A stretch of DNA of 48,958 bases from an uncultured Bacilli bacterium (GCA_910579535.1 CAJTUR010000006.1:1-48958); one strand, 5' to 3'; counted from the stretch's first letter, positions 31,018 through 40,776 are shown. A program made the numbers and translations. The notes: generated by a model from the letters alone, not told the origin.

Positions 31018-32181
31018 GTGTCTAGTATTAAACCTATTAAAATTACTAATTCCTCTAATTATGGAACGACTATTAAAAATGGAACTTGGAAAGAGCCCTC
31101 GGTTTCTAATCTTAATTTAAGTTCTTCTATAAAGAATTATACAGATACTCCCTTTTATGAACAAAAAGAAACGGAGGTATTTACACTTCCTTCTGTTGAA
31201 GAATCTTTTTTAGATTTATTTAAGGGGTGTTTGTTTACTTTAAATGGAATTTCTCAATATTCACTGGGTTTAAATTCACCTACGCAAATAGTAAAATACG
31301 ATGATTTGTACTTTATTGTTAATACTTTTAGTAATATGATTCTTTTTTCAAAAGATATGGTTCATTGGAATTTAATTGAGGCTCCTAATGGGGAAAGTTT
31401 TAATTTAGCCCATTCTGTAGCTTTTGATGGCAAAAATTTAGTTATAACAGATACAGATAATAAAAAAATGCTTTCTTATGTCTATGATAATGGAAATTTT
31501 ATTTATAGCGGTTCTTTTGATGACAATGGTCTAAAAACAAGATTTCATTATGTTACTTATGATAAAGAAACGGCTACTTACTATGCGATTGGATCAGAAT
31601 TTGGAGACGTTACTCGAACTTATGAATTTAAAATTCAAGAGGGTCAGTTTATAAGTACAAGTGGTGAAGTGTTAGTTGGAAAGGAAATTAACACTAGTAA
31701 TGGTAACCATTATGTGAATGATAATCAATCTTATGTTAGAAGTTTTACGATTGAAAATGATTCTATTCTTATGCCTATTCATAATTTAGATAAATCTAGT
31801 GAAATATTGATTATGGATAAGCATTTTAATGTTCAAAAAACAGTTTCTATACCTGATTCTATTGGAGGTGTCACTTGTATAAAAAAAGTAAATGATTATT
31901 ATGTGTTAACTTCGTCTACTGATAGAGAAGGTCATCTATCTTCTAATATTGCTATTGCTAAAACTATAGAAGATTTTGCAAATGGGAAATTTAATGTAGT
32001 AGATCATTCTATATACAAAGGTTTAGAGAATTATACTGGAAATATTGAACCCATTCCTTATTTTATAGAAAATTTTGATGGTGTTAATTGGTTAACCATT
32101 AATAATTCTAAAACGCCAATTTGCGCGATTAATATTGATGAGTATGGAAAGGTTGAATTATTGGATTCTCATATTAAATAA
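31018..32181 (+). CDS. Orphan protein, possibly beta-propeller
   Basis: GTG 31018 is preferred because AAGGAG lies 10 nt upstream; an ATG at 30961 has no ribosome site. The product has 387 aa. After a Ser/Thr/Asn-rich start it holds repeated strand-turn units such as YDDLYFIVNTFSNMILFSKDM, FDGKNLVITDTDNKKMLSY, YDKETATYYAIGSEFGDVT, VNDYYVLTSSTDREGHLS, spaced by about 45-60 residues, which suggests a beta-propeller. No signal peptide, membrane helix or catalytic motif is seen. It lies beside a broken integrase, so it may be a cargo gene of a lost element. The function is unknown. Confidence 0.65.
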   Translation: MSSIKPIKITNSSNYGTTIKNGTWKEPSVSNLNLSSSIKNYTDTPFYEQKETEVFTLPSVEESFLDLFKGCLFTLNGISQYSLGLNSPTQIVKYDDLYFIVNTFSNMILFSKDMVHWNLIEAPNGESFNLAHSVAFDGKNLVITDTDNKKMLSYVYDNGNFIYSGSFDDNGLKTRFHYVTYDKETATYYAIGSEFGDVTRTYEFKIQEGQFISTSGEVLVGKEINTSNGNHYVNDNQSYVRSFTIENDSILMPIHNLDKSSEILIMDKHFNVQKTVSIPDSIGGVTCIKKVNDYYVLTSSTDREGHLSSNIAIAKTIEDFANGKFNVVDHSIYKGLENYTGNIEPIPYFIENFDGVNWLTINNSKTPICAINIDEYGKVELLDSHIK

Positions 32182-32388
32182 GATATATATAATTAAAAAT
32201 TTATTAAAAAAGGGCAATTATTTAAGAAAAGATTATCGGTTTTTAAAGACGTAAAGAACCATATTGGTATAAATAACGCCACTATTGAAGACTTTTATTA
32301 ATTATGATTTAGTTAATAAAATATCTATACTCGTTAACTATCATATATATTAAAATAAAAACGTATTAAATTGAAAGGAAGATTTTAT
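32182..32388 (+). other. Intergenic stretch with a possible gene relic
   Basis: One frame reads KKGQLFKKRLSVFKDVKN and on to IEDFY then stop (about 32205-32301) without a start codon. It looks like the tail of a lost gene, but no family is recognised. A ribosome site for the next gene lies at 32372-32380. Confidence 0.3.
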
Positions 32389-33037
32389 ATGAAAATAACA
32401 AAATATCCTCAATCTTGTTTAATGGTTGAGACTCGTAGTAAAAGAATTTTTAGTAGATGCAGGATCTTTAAAATATCAAGATCATTTTTTAGAGGAATGG
32501 AAAAAGGCTGATGTTATTTTGATTACACATAAACATGGCGACCATATTAAAAGTGATGTTTTAAAAACATTAGAGGTTCCTTTTTATTCTACACAAGAGG
32601 TTTCGAATGCTTACTCAGAAATGAAATTTAATCTTGTAAAAGAAGGAAATATTTTAAAATTTGATGAAATAACAGTTGAAGTGGTCAAAGCGATTCATGG
32701 CTATAATCCTAATTTAAAAAACGGAAAAGAAGTATTAGAAAATGTAGGTTACATCATTGATGATGGAAAACAACGACTTTATATTACTAGTGATACGATT
32801 TGTTTTCCTCACGATTACAAAGCTGATATTGTAGCCCTTCCAATTACGGCTCATGGACTAACGATGTCTTCTTACGAAGCAGCTTTATTTGCAAAAGAAC
32901 TTGGAGCTAAGATTGTTTTACCTCTTCATATGGATAATCCAAGCTATCCAACCGATTTAGATTATATGAAAGAAAATTTTGAGCAATTTGAGACTCCTTA
33001 TAAGGTTTTAGAGATTGAAGAAAGTATAGAAATTTAA
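32389..33037 (+). pseudogene. MBL-fold metallo-hydrolase, frameshifted near the N-terminus
   Basis: A good ribosome site (AAAGGAAG) precedes ATG 32389, which starts MKITKYPQSCLMVETRSKRI. A run of five T (32447-32451) then shifts the frame; with four T it would read ILVDAGSLKYQDHF and continue to 33037. The shifted frame holds the metal motif THKHGDH (HxHxDH), YIITDT-like LYITSDT, and a C-terminal LPLHMDNPSY. The full protein would have about 215 aa, the size of small UPF0173-type metal-dependent hydrolases. A TTG at 32426 could start a shortened form, but it has no ribosome site. Either a real decay or a one-base sequencing error. Confidence 0.8.
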
Positions 33038-33124
33038 TTATATAAAAAAGTTGAAAATTTGACTACAAGTTTTATTATGACATTTATGTGAATATTTTAG
33101 AAAAATTATTGATGGAGGTTTAAA

Positions 33125-33243
33125 ATGAATTGAATTGAACTGAAATTAATAAAAAAATAAGTGATCGAAGTGATTATTTTTATTGGCAAACGGATTGGAA
33201 ATTTAGTGTTGATAAAGTAGCTTTAATTTGGAGATTCAGATGA
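33125..33243 (+). pseudogene. Short gene relic
   Basis: A full ribosome site (GGAGG, 33114-33118) precedes ATG 33125, but the frame stops after two codons. In another frame the text INKKISDRSDYFYWQTDWKF and on to LIWRFR ends at TGA 33243. The good ribosome site and protein-like text suggest a truncated, frameshifted gene. The family is not recognised. Confidence 0.4.
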
Positions 33244-33283
33244 GTTCTAGCAATGTAAATCTATTGGAGAAGGTGTTTAGAAA

Positions 33284-33829
33284 ATGAAAACAAATAGACA
33301 AAAAACATATATAAAAGAGCAAAGAAGTAAAAGGGTAAAATTTATTTTTAAATTTGAATTTATTTTTATTATGATTTCCCTTTTTGTCTTTCTTTTTGGA
33401 TACGATACTTCTATGTTTGATTCTCATAAATTTATGGAATTTTTACCTCCTTTTATCTTTTTGTTTTTGATTTTGATTTTTATAGGAGTTAAAAAAAATC
33501 CCATTTATAAAATCTGTCCTCAATGTGGAATGGAAATAAAAAATAGAAAAAGAGATTGTATTATTGGGTCAATGGAACTCATCGATACTTATGATAAAGT
33601 AGAATATAAAAATGTGCTTTCCACTATCAAAGGTAAAACCGTTTATCCTCGAGGAGGGTATTCAATGCGTAATAGTGTTTTTGAGAATACAAGTGAAACA
33701 ATTTATGAGGTGAATCAAAAAGTACCTTTTATAAAAAAATATTATGTTTATACAATACCATATCGTTGTAAAAATTGTGGTGAACTTATTTTTAACGAGA
33801 AAATTGAAAGTTTAAAAAAATGTAAATAA
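33284..33829 (+). CDS. Two-helix membrane protein with Cys-pair (zinc-ribbon-like) domain
   Basis: The protein has 181 aa. A basic start (MKTNRQKTYIKEQRSKRVK) is followed by two membrane helices (about 22-42 and 52-70), then a cytoplasmic domain with CPQCG near residue 84 and CKNCG near 167, spaced like the two halves of a zinc ribbon with a long insert. The ends look intact, with AAGGTG upstream of the ATG. The family is not recognised. It sits at the edge of the decayed island and has a terminator behind it. Confidence 0.7.
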   Translation: MKTNRQKTYIKEQRSKRVKFIFKFEFIFIMISLFVFLFGYDTSMFDSHKFMEFLPPFIFLFLILIFIGVKKNPIYKICPQCGMEIKNRKRDCIIGSMELIDTYDKVEYKNVLSTIKGKTVYPRGGYSMRNSVFENTSETIYEVNQKVPFIKKYYVYTIPYRCKNCGELIFNEKIESLKKCK

Positions 33830-33859
33830 AAGAGCTGTTTAAAAACTAAAAAGTTTGAT

Positions 33860-33884
33860 AGAAAATGAGTTTTCTTCTTTTTTT
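33860..33884 (+). terminator. Probable terminator
   Basis: AGAAAA-TGAG-TTTTCT followed by a T run; stem of 6 bp with few GC pairs. Confidence 0.5.
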
Positions 33885-33991
33885 AGTATCAACATTACTT
33901 TTTTGTAAATTAAATGTATAACTCAATTTTAATTTCTGAAAAGATGTAAAAAATGTGTTAATATAATCGTATAAAAAGGAGAGCTACGATA

Positions 33992-34948
33992 ATGAAAAAT
34001 AAAGATATTTTATATATTGTTGTGCCTTGTTATAATGAAGAACTTGTTTTAAAAGAAACGACAAAACGATTAAAAGAAAAGATAGAGAATTTGGTTGCTT
34101 CAAAAAAGATATCTAAAAAAAGTCGTGTTTTATATGTAAATGATGGAAGTAAAGATAAAACTTGGGAACTCATAAAAAAAATAAATGAGGAAGAGGAGTA
34201 TTTTACAGGACTTTCATTGTCTCGTAATCGAGGACATCAAAATGCTTTACTTGCTGGACTTATGACAGCAAAAGAAAAAGCAAATCTTGTTATTAGTATG
34301 GATGCAGATTTACAAGATGATATTCATGCTATAGATGAAATGATAAAAAAATATAACGAAGGTTCAGATATTGTTTATGGTGTGCGTTCTTCAAGAAAAA
34401 AGGATACTTTTTTTAAGAAAGTGACAGCGGAAGGATTTTATAAGTTTATGAAATTAATGGGCGTAGATATTGTTTTTAATCACGCTGATTATCGTTTAAC
34501 GAGTAAAAGAGTTTTAGATGAATTAGAAAATTTTAAGGAAGTAAATTTATTTTTAAGAGGTCTATTTCCATTAATTGGATTTAAAACAGAAATTGTCTAT
34601 TATGAGAGAAAAGAAAGGTTTGCGGGAGAAAGTAAATACCCACTAAAGAAAATGCTTAATTTTGCTTGGGATGGTATTTCCTCTTTTAGTGTTAAACCTT
34701 TAAGATTTATTACTGGTTTAGGTTTTTTACTTACTTTATTTAGTATTTTGGTTCTTATTTATTCTTTAATTGTAAAAATTATTGGAAACGCGGTTTCTGG
34801 GTGGACATTTATTGTTTGCTCCATCTGGTTTGTTGGAGGATTGCAAATGCTTTCTTTAGGAATTATTGGCGAATACATTGGAAAAATTTATAATGAAACA
34901 AAGCAAAGACCAAGATATATTATTTCAGAAAATTTAGATGAAGAGTAG
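33992..34948 (+). CDS. GtrB/DPM1-like GT2 glycosyltransferase (polyprenyl-phosphate sugar synthase)
   Basis: The 318-aa protein has a GT-A domain followed by two C-terminal membrane helices (about 235-257 and 270-295). Nucleotide-sugar and metal residues are visible: D51 in YVNDGSKDKTW and the DAD pair D104/D106 in SMDADLQDD, with SRNRGHQNALLAGL. The pattern is that of GtrB/YfdH/YkcC proteins, which load a sugar onto undecaprenyl phosphate at the inner face. AAGGAG precedes the ATG. The GT-C gene 7 bp downstream is a likely user of the lipid-linked sugar; no GtrA-type flippase is seen. Confidence 0.92.
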   Translation: MKNKDILYIVVPCYNEELVLKETTKRLKEKIENLVASKKISKKSRVLYVNDGSKDKTWELIKKINEEEEYFTGLSLSRNRGHQNALLAGLMTAKEKANLVISMDADLQDDIHAIDEMIKKYNEGSDIVYGVRSSRKKDTFFKKVTAEGFYKFMKLMGVDIVFNHADYRLTSKRVLDELENFKEVNLFLRGLFPLIGFKTEIVYYERKERFAGESKYPLKKMLNFAWDGISSFSVKPLRFITGLGFLLTLFSILVLIYSLIVKIIGNAVSGWTFIVCSIWFVGGLQMLSLGIIGEYIGKIYNETKQRPRYIISENLDEE

Positions 34949-34955
34949 GTGAAAT

Positions 34956-36560
34956 ATGAAAGCGAAAATCACAGGGTTACTTAACAAAAATTATAAAATT
35001 TTTCTTCTTCTTTTTTTCTTATTGCTCTATTTATTTGGAATAAGTCATTTAAGAAATGTTGGGATTAATTATGATGAAGGAACAGAGCAATCAATTTTAA
35101 AAATGAATGATTACGCTCTTCAGAAGTTTTTTAATCCTGAGGGAGATGCAGTTAAGTATTATGAAAAGACGGATTTAGTTCCTATTTATAATAGTGTGGA
35201 AAAAGATCATGGTATAGCAATGTATTATCCATTTATACCATTTTTGAATTTAGATAAAATCAGTCCTCATACTTTAAGCTTTGCTTGGCATTTTTATACT
35301 TTTACTTTATCTTTTGTAGGAATTATTTTCTTTTATTTGCTTATCAAAGAGCTTTGGAATAATCGTTTTTTAGGAATTTTACTAACTTTAATGTTCTTTT
35401 TTACTCCTAGGATTTTTGGAGACAGTTTATATAATAATAAAGATTCTATTTTACTTGCTCTTAGTAGTGCGCAACTTTATTTTGGACTACGCTTTATTAG
35501 GAAGAAAAACTACCCATCAGCTGTTTTTTTAGGTGTGGCTTCAGCTTTGGCATGTAATTTGAAAATCACAGGTTTTTTTACTTTTGGTTTCATAGGAATT
35601 TTTTATTTAATTGATTTAACGAAAAATAAACTTTGGAATAAGAAAAATTTCTTGGTGGGTCTCTATTCTATTTTGATCTGTTTAGGTTTATTTATTCTTA
35701 TTACACCAGCGATTTGGACAAATGGATTTCATTTGATTGATTATTTTTCTTGGTGTTTACAAAATAGTGTCCGTTTTAGTCGAAATTGGGGAAGGGTTTA
35801 TTTTGAAGGGCAATTGTTTGAACATGATACCCATCCTCTTCCTTGGTATTATTTGCCTAAAATTATGTTCTTAACTTTACCGATTTACATTTCTGTTTTG
35901 TTTATTATTAGCTTGGTAAAGAAAGTTTTGGATGTTAAGAATAAAAAAGAAATAGAGCGCTTTGTTTTATTGGTTCTTTTATTGTTTTTGATTCCAATAT
36001 TTGTTGCTTGTGTATCTAATCCTAATATTTATAATGGTTGGAGACATTTCTATTTCTTATATGTTTCTATGCTTGTCTTTATTAGTTATGGAGTAAAATG
36101 GCTTTTAGAGACAAAATATCGCAAAGTGGTAATAGTGATTCTTTTGTTTTTTATAGGAGCCAATGCTTTGGGAATGCATATTTATGATACTTATTCAAGT
36201 GCTTATTATAATGCTTTGGCTTTTGATGCAGGTGAAAACTATGAAATGGATTATTATGGTGTAACAGCTACAAAAGGATTAAAAGAATTTAGTGAGCAAT
36301 ATAAAGAAAAAATTTATATCTATAATTTAAATGCATGGGCTGTTGAAGTCAATCATTATTATTTAGAGCAAAAGTATAAAGATAAGATTGTAATGATTAA
36401 GAATGAAGAAGAATTAAAAGCTGTTTTAGAAGAGGGGATTAAACCCTATTACTATCATTGCCATTCTTATGATCAACAGAGTTACAAGTGGATAGAGGAT
36501 AAAAAGGGTGTTTACGATATTAAAGCGTTTGGACATGTAATAGCAAGTATTTATCAGTGA
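34956..36560 (+). CDS. GT-C (GT39/PMT-like) integral membrane glycosyltransferase
   Basis: The 534-aa protein has about ten to twelve hydrophobic helices and a soluble C-terminal part of about 110 residues. D40-E41 in INYDEGTE, in the first external loop after helix 1, is the acidic catalytic motif typical of GT-C enzymes. Other features are TPRIFGDSLYNNKDSILL and PLPWYYLPKIMFLTLPIY. It probably transfers a sugar from undecaprenyl-phosphate to an envelope glycan or protein outside the membrane. Gene order GT2 then GT-C is the usual pair for side-chain glycosylation. The acceptor is unknown. Confidence 0.85.
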   Translation: MKAKITGLLNKNYKIFLLLFFLLLYLFGISHLRNVGINYDEGTEQSILKMNDYALQKFFNPEGDAVKYYEKTDLVPIYNSVEKDHGIAMYYPFIPFLNLDKISPHTLSFAWHFYTFTLSFVGIIFFYLLIKELWNNRFLGILLTLMFFFTPRIFGDSLYNNKDSILLALSSAQLYFGLRFIRKKNYPSAVFLGVASALACNLKITGFFTFGFIGIFYLIDLTKNKLWNKKNFLVGLYSILICLGLFILITPAIWTNGFHLIDYFSWCLQNSVRFSRNWGRVYFEGQLFEHDTHPLPWYYLPKIMFLTLPIYISVLFIISLVKKVLDVKNKKEIERFVLLVLLLFLIPIFVACVSNPNIYNGWRHFYFLYVSMLVFISYGVKWLLETKYRKVVIVILLFFIGANALGMHIYDTYSSAYYNALAFDAGENYEMDYYGVTATKGLKEFSEQYKEKIYIYNLNAWAVEVNHYYLEQKYKDKIVMIKNEEELKAVLEEGIKPYYYHCHSYDQQSYKWIEDKKGVYDIKAFGHVIASIYQ

Positions 36561-36633
36561 TGTTGATAAGTCTATTCGTAGTCTTTTATTTAAATATTTT
36601 TTAAATCCTGAATAGAAAGAGAGGTCTTATTAA

Positions 36634-37062
36634 ATGGTTCATAGTGATACACATAAATTTGTAGCTGTTATTAATAAAGAGTTAGAAGTAGGACGAGCTT
36701 TAAATGCAATTGCGCATTCCTTAGCGGGACTTGTTTCGATGGCGGATGAGGAAACGAAAGAAAAGATGAGTTTTATTGATTTTCCAGATAAGGATGATTT
36801 TGTTCATAAAAATATATCTGGCTTGTCTTTAATTGTTTTAAGAGGGAAAAATAATGAAATTAAAAAGTTAAGACAAAAATTTATAGAAAATAATATTCTT
36901 TTTACCGATTTTACAGAGACGATGACAGGAGATACTTATAAAGAGCAACTTGTGAAAACAAAAGAGACAAGTGAAGAAGAAATGAACTATTTTTGCTTGG
37001 CTGGTTTTGGAGAAAAAGAGATTATGGATCCATTAACTAAAAAATTTTCTTTATGGCATTGA
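36634..37062 (+). CDS. DUF2000 family protein
   Basis: The 142-aa protein matches the DUF2000 pattern: HKFVAVINKELEVGRALNAIAHSLAGLV at the start, ISGLSLIVLRGKNNEIKKLRQKF in the middle and FTDFTETMTGDTYKEQL, with the final LTKKFSLW. The fold is thought to be like peptidyl-tRNA hydrolase 2. The function is unknown. An AGAGAGG site lies upstream of the ATG. It has its own terminator and is not clearly linked to the GT genes. Confidence 0.88.
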   Translation: MVHSDTHKFVAVINKELEVGRALNAIAHSLAGLVSMADEETKEKMSFIDFPDKDDFVHKNISGLSLIVLRGKNNEIKKLRQKFIENNILFTDFTETMTGDTYKEQLVKTKETSEEEMNYFCLAGFGEKEIMDPLTKKFSLWH

Positions 37063-37063
37063 T

Positions 37064-37093
37064 AAAAGACGCATTTAAAAGCGTCTTTTCTTT
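37064..37093 (+). terminator. Terminator of the DUF2000 gene
   Basis: AAAAGACGC / GCGTCTTTT is a 9-bp perfect stem with an 8-nt loop, followed by a T-rich tail. Confidence 0.85.
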
Positions 37094-37163
37094 TGGAAAG
37101 TGGGATTGGGTATATTAAATATTTAAATAAATGATATAATTAAATAAAAGGAATGTGAATTGT

Positions 37164-40100
37164 ATGAAAAAAGTAATGGATGCCAATAAAATGTGTTCTA
37201 ATATGGCTTATTTGTTTAGTGAAGTTGCGAGTATCTATCCGATTACACCCTCAAGCACTATGGCTTCGAATATTGATTTTTTGAATCAAACGGATAAATT
37301 AAATTTATATAATAATAAAGTGAAAGTTGTAGAGATGCAAAGCGAAGCGGGAGCTGCTGGTGCTATGCATGGAGCTTTAATTACAGGATCTTTAGCTACT
37401 ACGTTTACAGCGAGTCAGGGTTTATTATTAATGCTTCCAAATATGTATAAAATGGCTGGAGAAATGCTACCTGGTGTTATTCATGTGGCTAGTCGAACCA
37501 TTGCGACGCATGCTTTATCGATATTTGGAGATCATAGTGATATTTATGCGGCACGAATGACAGGTTTTTGTATTTTAGCGTCAACGAATATTCTAGATGT
37601 TCGTGTTAATGCGTGTGTTGCCCATTTGTCAAGTATTAAAGGAAGCTTGCCTTTTTTACATTTTTTTGATGGGTTTCGTACAAGTCACGAAATCCATTCT
37701 ATTGAAGATATTTCTGATACGGAATTTTTAAAGTTAGTCGATTATGATCGAATTAATGCTTATAAGAATAGAATGCTAAATGTCGATAAAAAAATTCAAA
37801 AAGGACTTGCTAGTAATGAGGATATTTATTTTCAAAGTGTGGAAGCGAGAAATAAAAATTATGATGAAATGGCTAATGTAGTGGTTTATTATATGGAACA
37901 AGTCAATCGTATTACAGGTAGTCATGTTAAACCTTTTAATTATTATGGAGATGAAGAGGCTGAATACATTATTATTGCTATGGGAAGTGTTGTGGATACA
38001 GCGAAATTAGTCGTTGAATCTGAAAATAAAAAAGGAAAAAAATATGGCGTAGTTGAAGTGCATTTGTATCGTCCTTTTAGTTCGCAATTTTTAAAAGAAG
38101 CTCTTCCTAAAAGTGTAAAACGAATTGCGGTTTTAGATCGAACAAAAGAAGCTGGAAGTACAGGTGAACCTCTTTACCTTGATTGTTTAGCGGCTTTAAA
38201 TGATTTAGAAATTCCTATTATTGGTGGACGTTATGGTCTTTCTAGCAAAAATACCACTCCAAGTGATCTTTATAGTGTGTTTATGAATTTAGAAGGTGAA
38301 TTTAAAAATCATTTTACGATTGGAATTGAAGATGATGTGACGCATCTTAGTTTACCAAAATATACCTATGATTTGCCATTAGATGCAAAAGAAATTGTAG
38401 TGTATGGTTTTGGAAGCGATGGCATGGTCAGTGCTTCTAAAGAACTCCTTCATTTAGCAAGTGTTAAGCTTAATAAATTTGTTGATGGTTATTCTTTGTA
38501 TGATTCTAAAAAGAGTGGCGGAGTGACGGTTAATAACTTGAGAATTAAAGAAAAAGAATTTTATGCTCCTTTTTATGTTGAAAATCCTGATTTAGTAGTG
38601 GTAACAAAAGATGAGTATTTTAAAAAATATCAAATGATTGATTCGATAAAAGAAAATGGAATATTGCTTATTAATACTACAGATGAAGAGGTATTAAAGA
38701 AGAAAATATGTTTCGAGGATAAGAAGATTATAAAAGAGCGAAATATAAAAGTCATGGTAGTTAATGCGTCTTCTCTTGCAGTGGATTGTCATATTAAAGG
38801 AAAAATAAATAAAATAATGGAAGTCATTATGCTTAAGTTACTTGGAATAAATGATGCTTTAGAGTTGGTGAGTGAGACCATAGAAAATACTTTTAGGGAT
38901 AAAGGAGAAGAAGTCATAAAAAATAATAAGCAAGCCATAGAAAAAGCTTTTGATTTTTTACATCCTATTGCTATTGAATTAGAAGGAGAAAAGCGTGACG
39001 TTCCAAAAACTGTTTTTGAGATTATTAATAAACGTTTAGGAGATACTCTAAAAGTAAGTGAAGTAGATGTTTTAAAAGACGGAACCTTTCCTGGTGGGTT
39101 ATCGCAATTGGAAAAAAGAAATGTTTCGGATAGGGTGGCCAAATGGATTCCAGAAAATTGTATCGAGTGTGGACGATGTAGTTTTGTTTGTCCTCATGCA
39201 GTGATTCGTTCTTTTAAAACAGAAGATAAGCGTGTTGGAAAACCCTTATTTGGAAGTGATCAGTATCATTATTTAGTCAGTATTAGTGAAGCGGATTGTA
39301 CTAGTTGTGGGTTATGTATTAATGTTTGTCCAGGATTAAATGGTAAGAAGGCTTTAGAGTTTGGTAAGTATGATGAGAATCTTCAGGAACAAAGTGAAGT
39401 TTATTTTAGTCAGGAAACGCCTGGAATGTCTAAAAAAAAGACGGTGAATGATTTAAGTTTTGTTAAACCAGAGTTTATGTTTAGTGGAGCGTGTGCTGGT
39501 TGTGGAGAAGCAAGTTATATTCGCCTTCTAACGCAACTTTTAGGGCGTAAACTTGTGATTGCTAATGCAACTGGCTGTACAAGTATTTATGGTGGTTCCA
39601 TTCCTTCTACTCCTTATACCATTTCTTGGGCCAATAGTTTATTTGAAGATAATGCGGAGTTTGCTTTAGGAATGATTCATTCTTATAATCTGAAAAGAGA
39701 ACGTATAAAAAAGATTATGGAACAATCTATGAATTCTGTAACTGAATCTGTTCAAAAAATTTATCGTTCTTGGTTAGAGAATAAGGAAAATTTTGATGTG
39801 ACGTATCCTTTGAAAAAAGAGTTACAAGATTCAGAAATTCCAAAAGATTTAAGTGATTTGATAGATTACATTCCAAGTCGTAGTGTTTGGGCTGTTGGTG
39901 GAGACGGTTGGGCTTATGATATTGGCTTTGGAGGTATTGATCATGCTTTGTCGAGCGGAGAAAATATTAAAATATTAGTCCTTGATACGGAAGTGTATTC
40001 CAATACTGGAGGACAGATGTCTAAGTCTTCTACAATGGGGCAAGTGTGTGAATTTGCAAATTATGGAAAAAGAAATAATAAAAAAGATTTGTTTAAAATT

Positions 40101-40514
40101 GCAATGTGTTATCCTAATTGCTATGTAGGAAGTATTTCAATGGGAGCAGATTTTAATCAAACTATTAAAACTTTAAAAGAGGCAGAGGAACATGTTGGTC
40201 CCGCAATTGTGATTGCTTATTCTCCTTGCGTTGAACATGGAATAAAAGGTGGACTTTCTTGTACTACTGAAGAACAAGATTTAGCGATTAAATGTGGCTA
40301 TCAACTTTTAATGCGTTATGTTCCAAAAGAAAATAAATTGTATTTGGATTCTAAAGAGCCTGATTTTTCTTTGTATGATTCTTTCTTGGATAATGAAGTT
40401 AGGTATCATTCTTTAAAGATTAAAAACGAATCTTTAGCAAATGAGTTATTAGAATTGAATAAAAATTACGCTATGGAAAGATATAATTATTATAAAGAAA
40501 AAAGCAATTATTAA
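37164..40514 (+). CDS. nifJ: Pyruvate:ferredoxin (flavodoxin) oxidoreductase
   Basis: ATG 37164 (MKKVMDANKMCSNMAYLFSEV) fits the family start; a GTG three codons earlier is too close to AAAAGGA. The protein has 1116 aa, a little shorter than the usual 1170-1200. Domains in order: domain I with YPITPSSTMA, the gamma-type domain, a 2x[4Fe-4S] ferredoxin domain with CIECGRCSFVCPHAV and CTSCGLCINVCPG, and a TPP domain with GACAGCGEASYIRLL and GGDGWAYDIGFGG. It decarboxylates pyruvate to acetyl-CoA and reduced ferredoxin, so the organism is anaerobic. An extended -10 TGATATAAT at 37132-37140 is the likely promoter. Together with PduL it gives an acetate route. Confidence 0.96.
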   Translation: MKKVMDANKMCSNMAYLFSEVASIYPITPSSTMASNIDFLNQTDKLNLYNNKVKVVEMQSEAGAAGAMHGALITGSLATTFTASQGLLLMLPNMYKMAGEMLPGVIHVASRTIATHALSIFGDHSDIYAARMTGFCILASTNILDVRVNACVAHLSSIKGSLPFLHFFDGFRTSHEIHSIEDISDTEFLKLVDYDRINAYKNRMLNVDKKIQKGLASNEDIYFQSVEARNKNYDEMANVVVYYMEQVNRITGSHVKPFNYYGDEEAEYIIIAMGSVVDTAKLVVESENKKGKKYGVVEVHLYRPFSSQFLKEALPKSVKRIAVLDRTKEAGSTGEPLYLDCLAALNDLEIPIIGGRYGLSSKNTTPSDLYSVFMNLEGEFKNHFTIGIEDDVTHLSLPKYTYDLPLDAKEIVVYGFGSDGMVSASKELLHLASVKLNKFVDGYSLYDSKKSGGVTVNNLRIKEKEFYAPFYVENPDLVVVTKDEYFKKYQMIDSIKENGILLINTTDEEVLKKKICFEDKKIIKERNIKVMVVNASSLAVDCHIKGKINKIMEVIMLKLLGINDALELVSETIENTFRDKGEEVIKNNKQAIEKAFDFLHPIAIELEGEKRDVPKTVFEIINKRLGDTLKVSEVDVLKDGTFPGGLSQLEKRNVSDRVAKWIPENCIECGRCSFVCPHAVIRSFKTEDKRVGKPLFGSDQYHYLVSISEADCTSCGLCINVCPGLNGKKALEFGKYDENLQEQSEVYFSQETPGMSKKKTVNDLSFVKPEFMFSGACAGCGEASYIRLLTQLLGRKLVIANATGCTSIYGGSIPSTPYTISWANSLFEDNAEFALGMIHSYNLKRERIKKIMEQSMNSVTESVQKIYRSWLENKENFDVTYPLKKELQDSEIPKDLSDLIDYIPSRSVWAVGGDGWAYDIGFGGIDHALSSGENIKILVLDTEVYSNTGGQMSKSSTMGQVCEFANYGKRNNKKDLFKIAMCYPNCYVGSISMGADFNQTIKTLKEAEEHVGPAIVIAYSPCVEHGIKGGLSCTTEEQDLAIKCGYQLLMRYVPKENKLYLDSKEPDFSLYDSFLDNEVRYHSLKIKNESLANELLELNKNYAMERYNYYKEKSNY

Positions 40515-40744
40515 AAATAAAAAACTATTTCTAGTCGTAATGTGGCTCCAATTGCTAGATATTAATAAAAAATAGTATCTATTTTTGTAAAAAGTTTCTT
40601 TAAAAGAATATCCCAGCTTTCTATGGATTAATCATCAGTGGTAGTTTCTGCTTATAGAAAAATGATACACCCTATTTCATTAAAATATGAAGTACAATCG
40701 ATTAATGAAAATGAATATCTGAACATCTGTTTTTCAGATAAAGA
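40515..40744. other. Intergenic region after nifJ
   Basis: No credible gene is seen. There is a TCTAG / CTAGA inverted repeat near 40531-40560 and an ATCTG-TTTTT-CAGAT hairpin near 40725-40739. A 33-codon frame from ATG 40662 has no ribosome site and was not called. Confidence 0.4.
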
Positions 40745-40776
40745 AAAAGTACTAACGATTTTGTTAGTACTTTTTA
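40745..40776 (-). terminator. Symmetric terminator of the candidate small RNA
   Basis: AAAAAGTACTAAC and GTTAGTACTTTTT are perfect 13-nt arms around a 6-nt loop, with T runs on both strands. It can end the minus-strand RNA and also readthrough from nifJ. Confidence 0.85.

Noticed and set aside
40662..40762. Short ORF after nifJ
   Set aside because: About 33 codons, no ribosome site, no protein-like family pattern.
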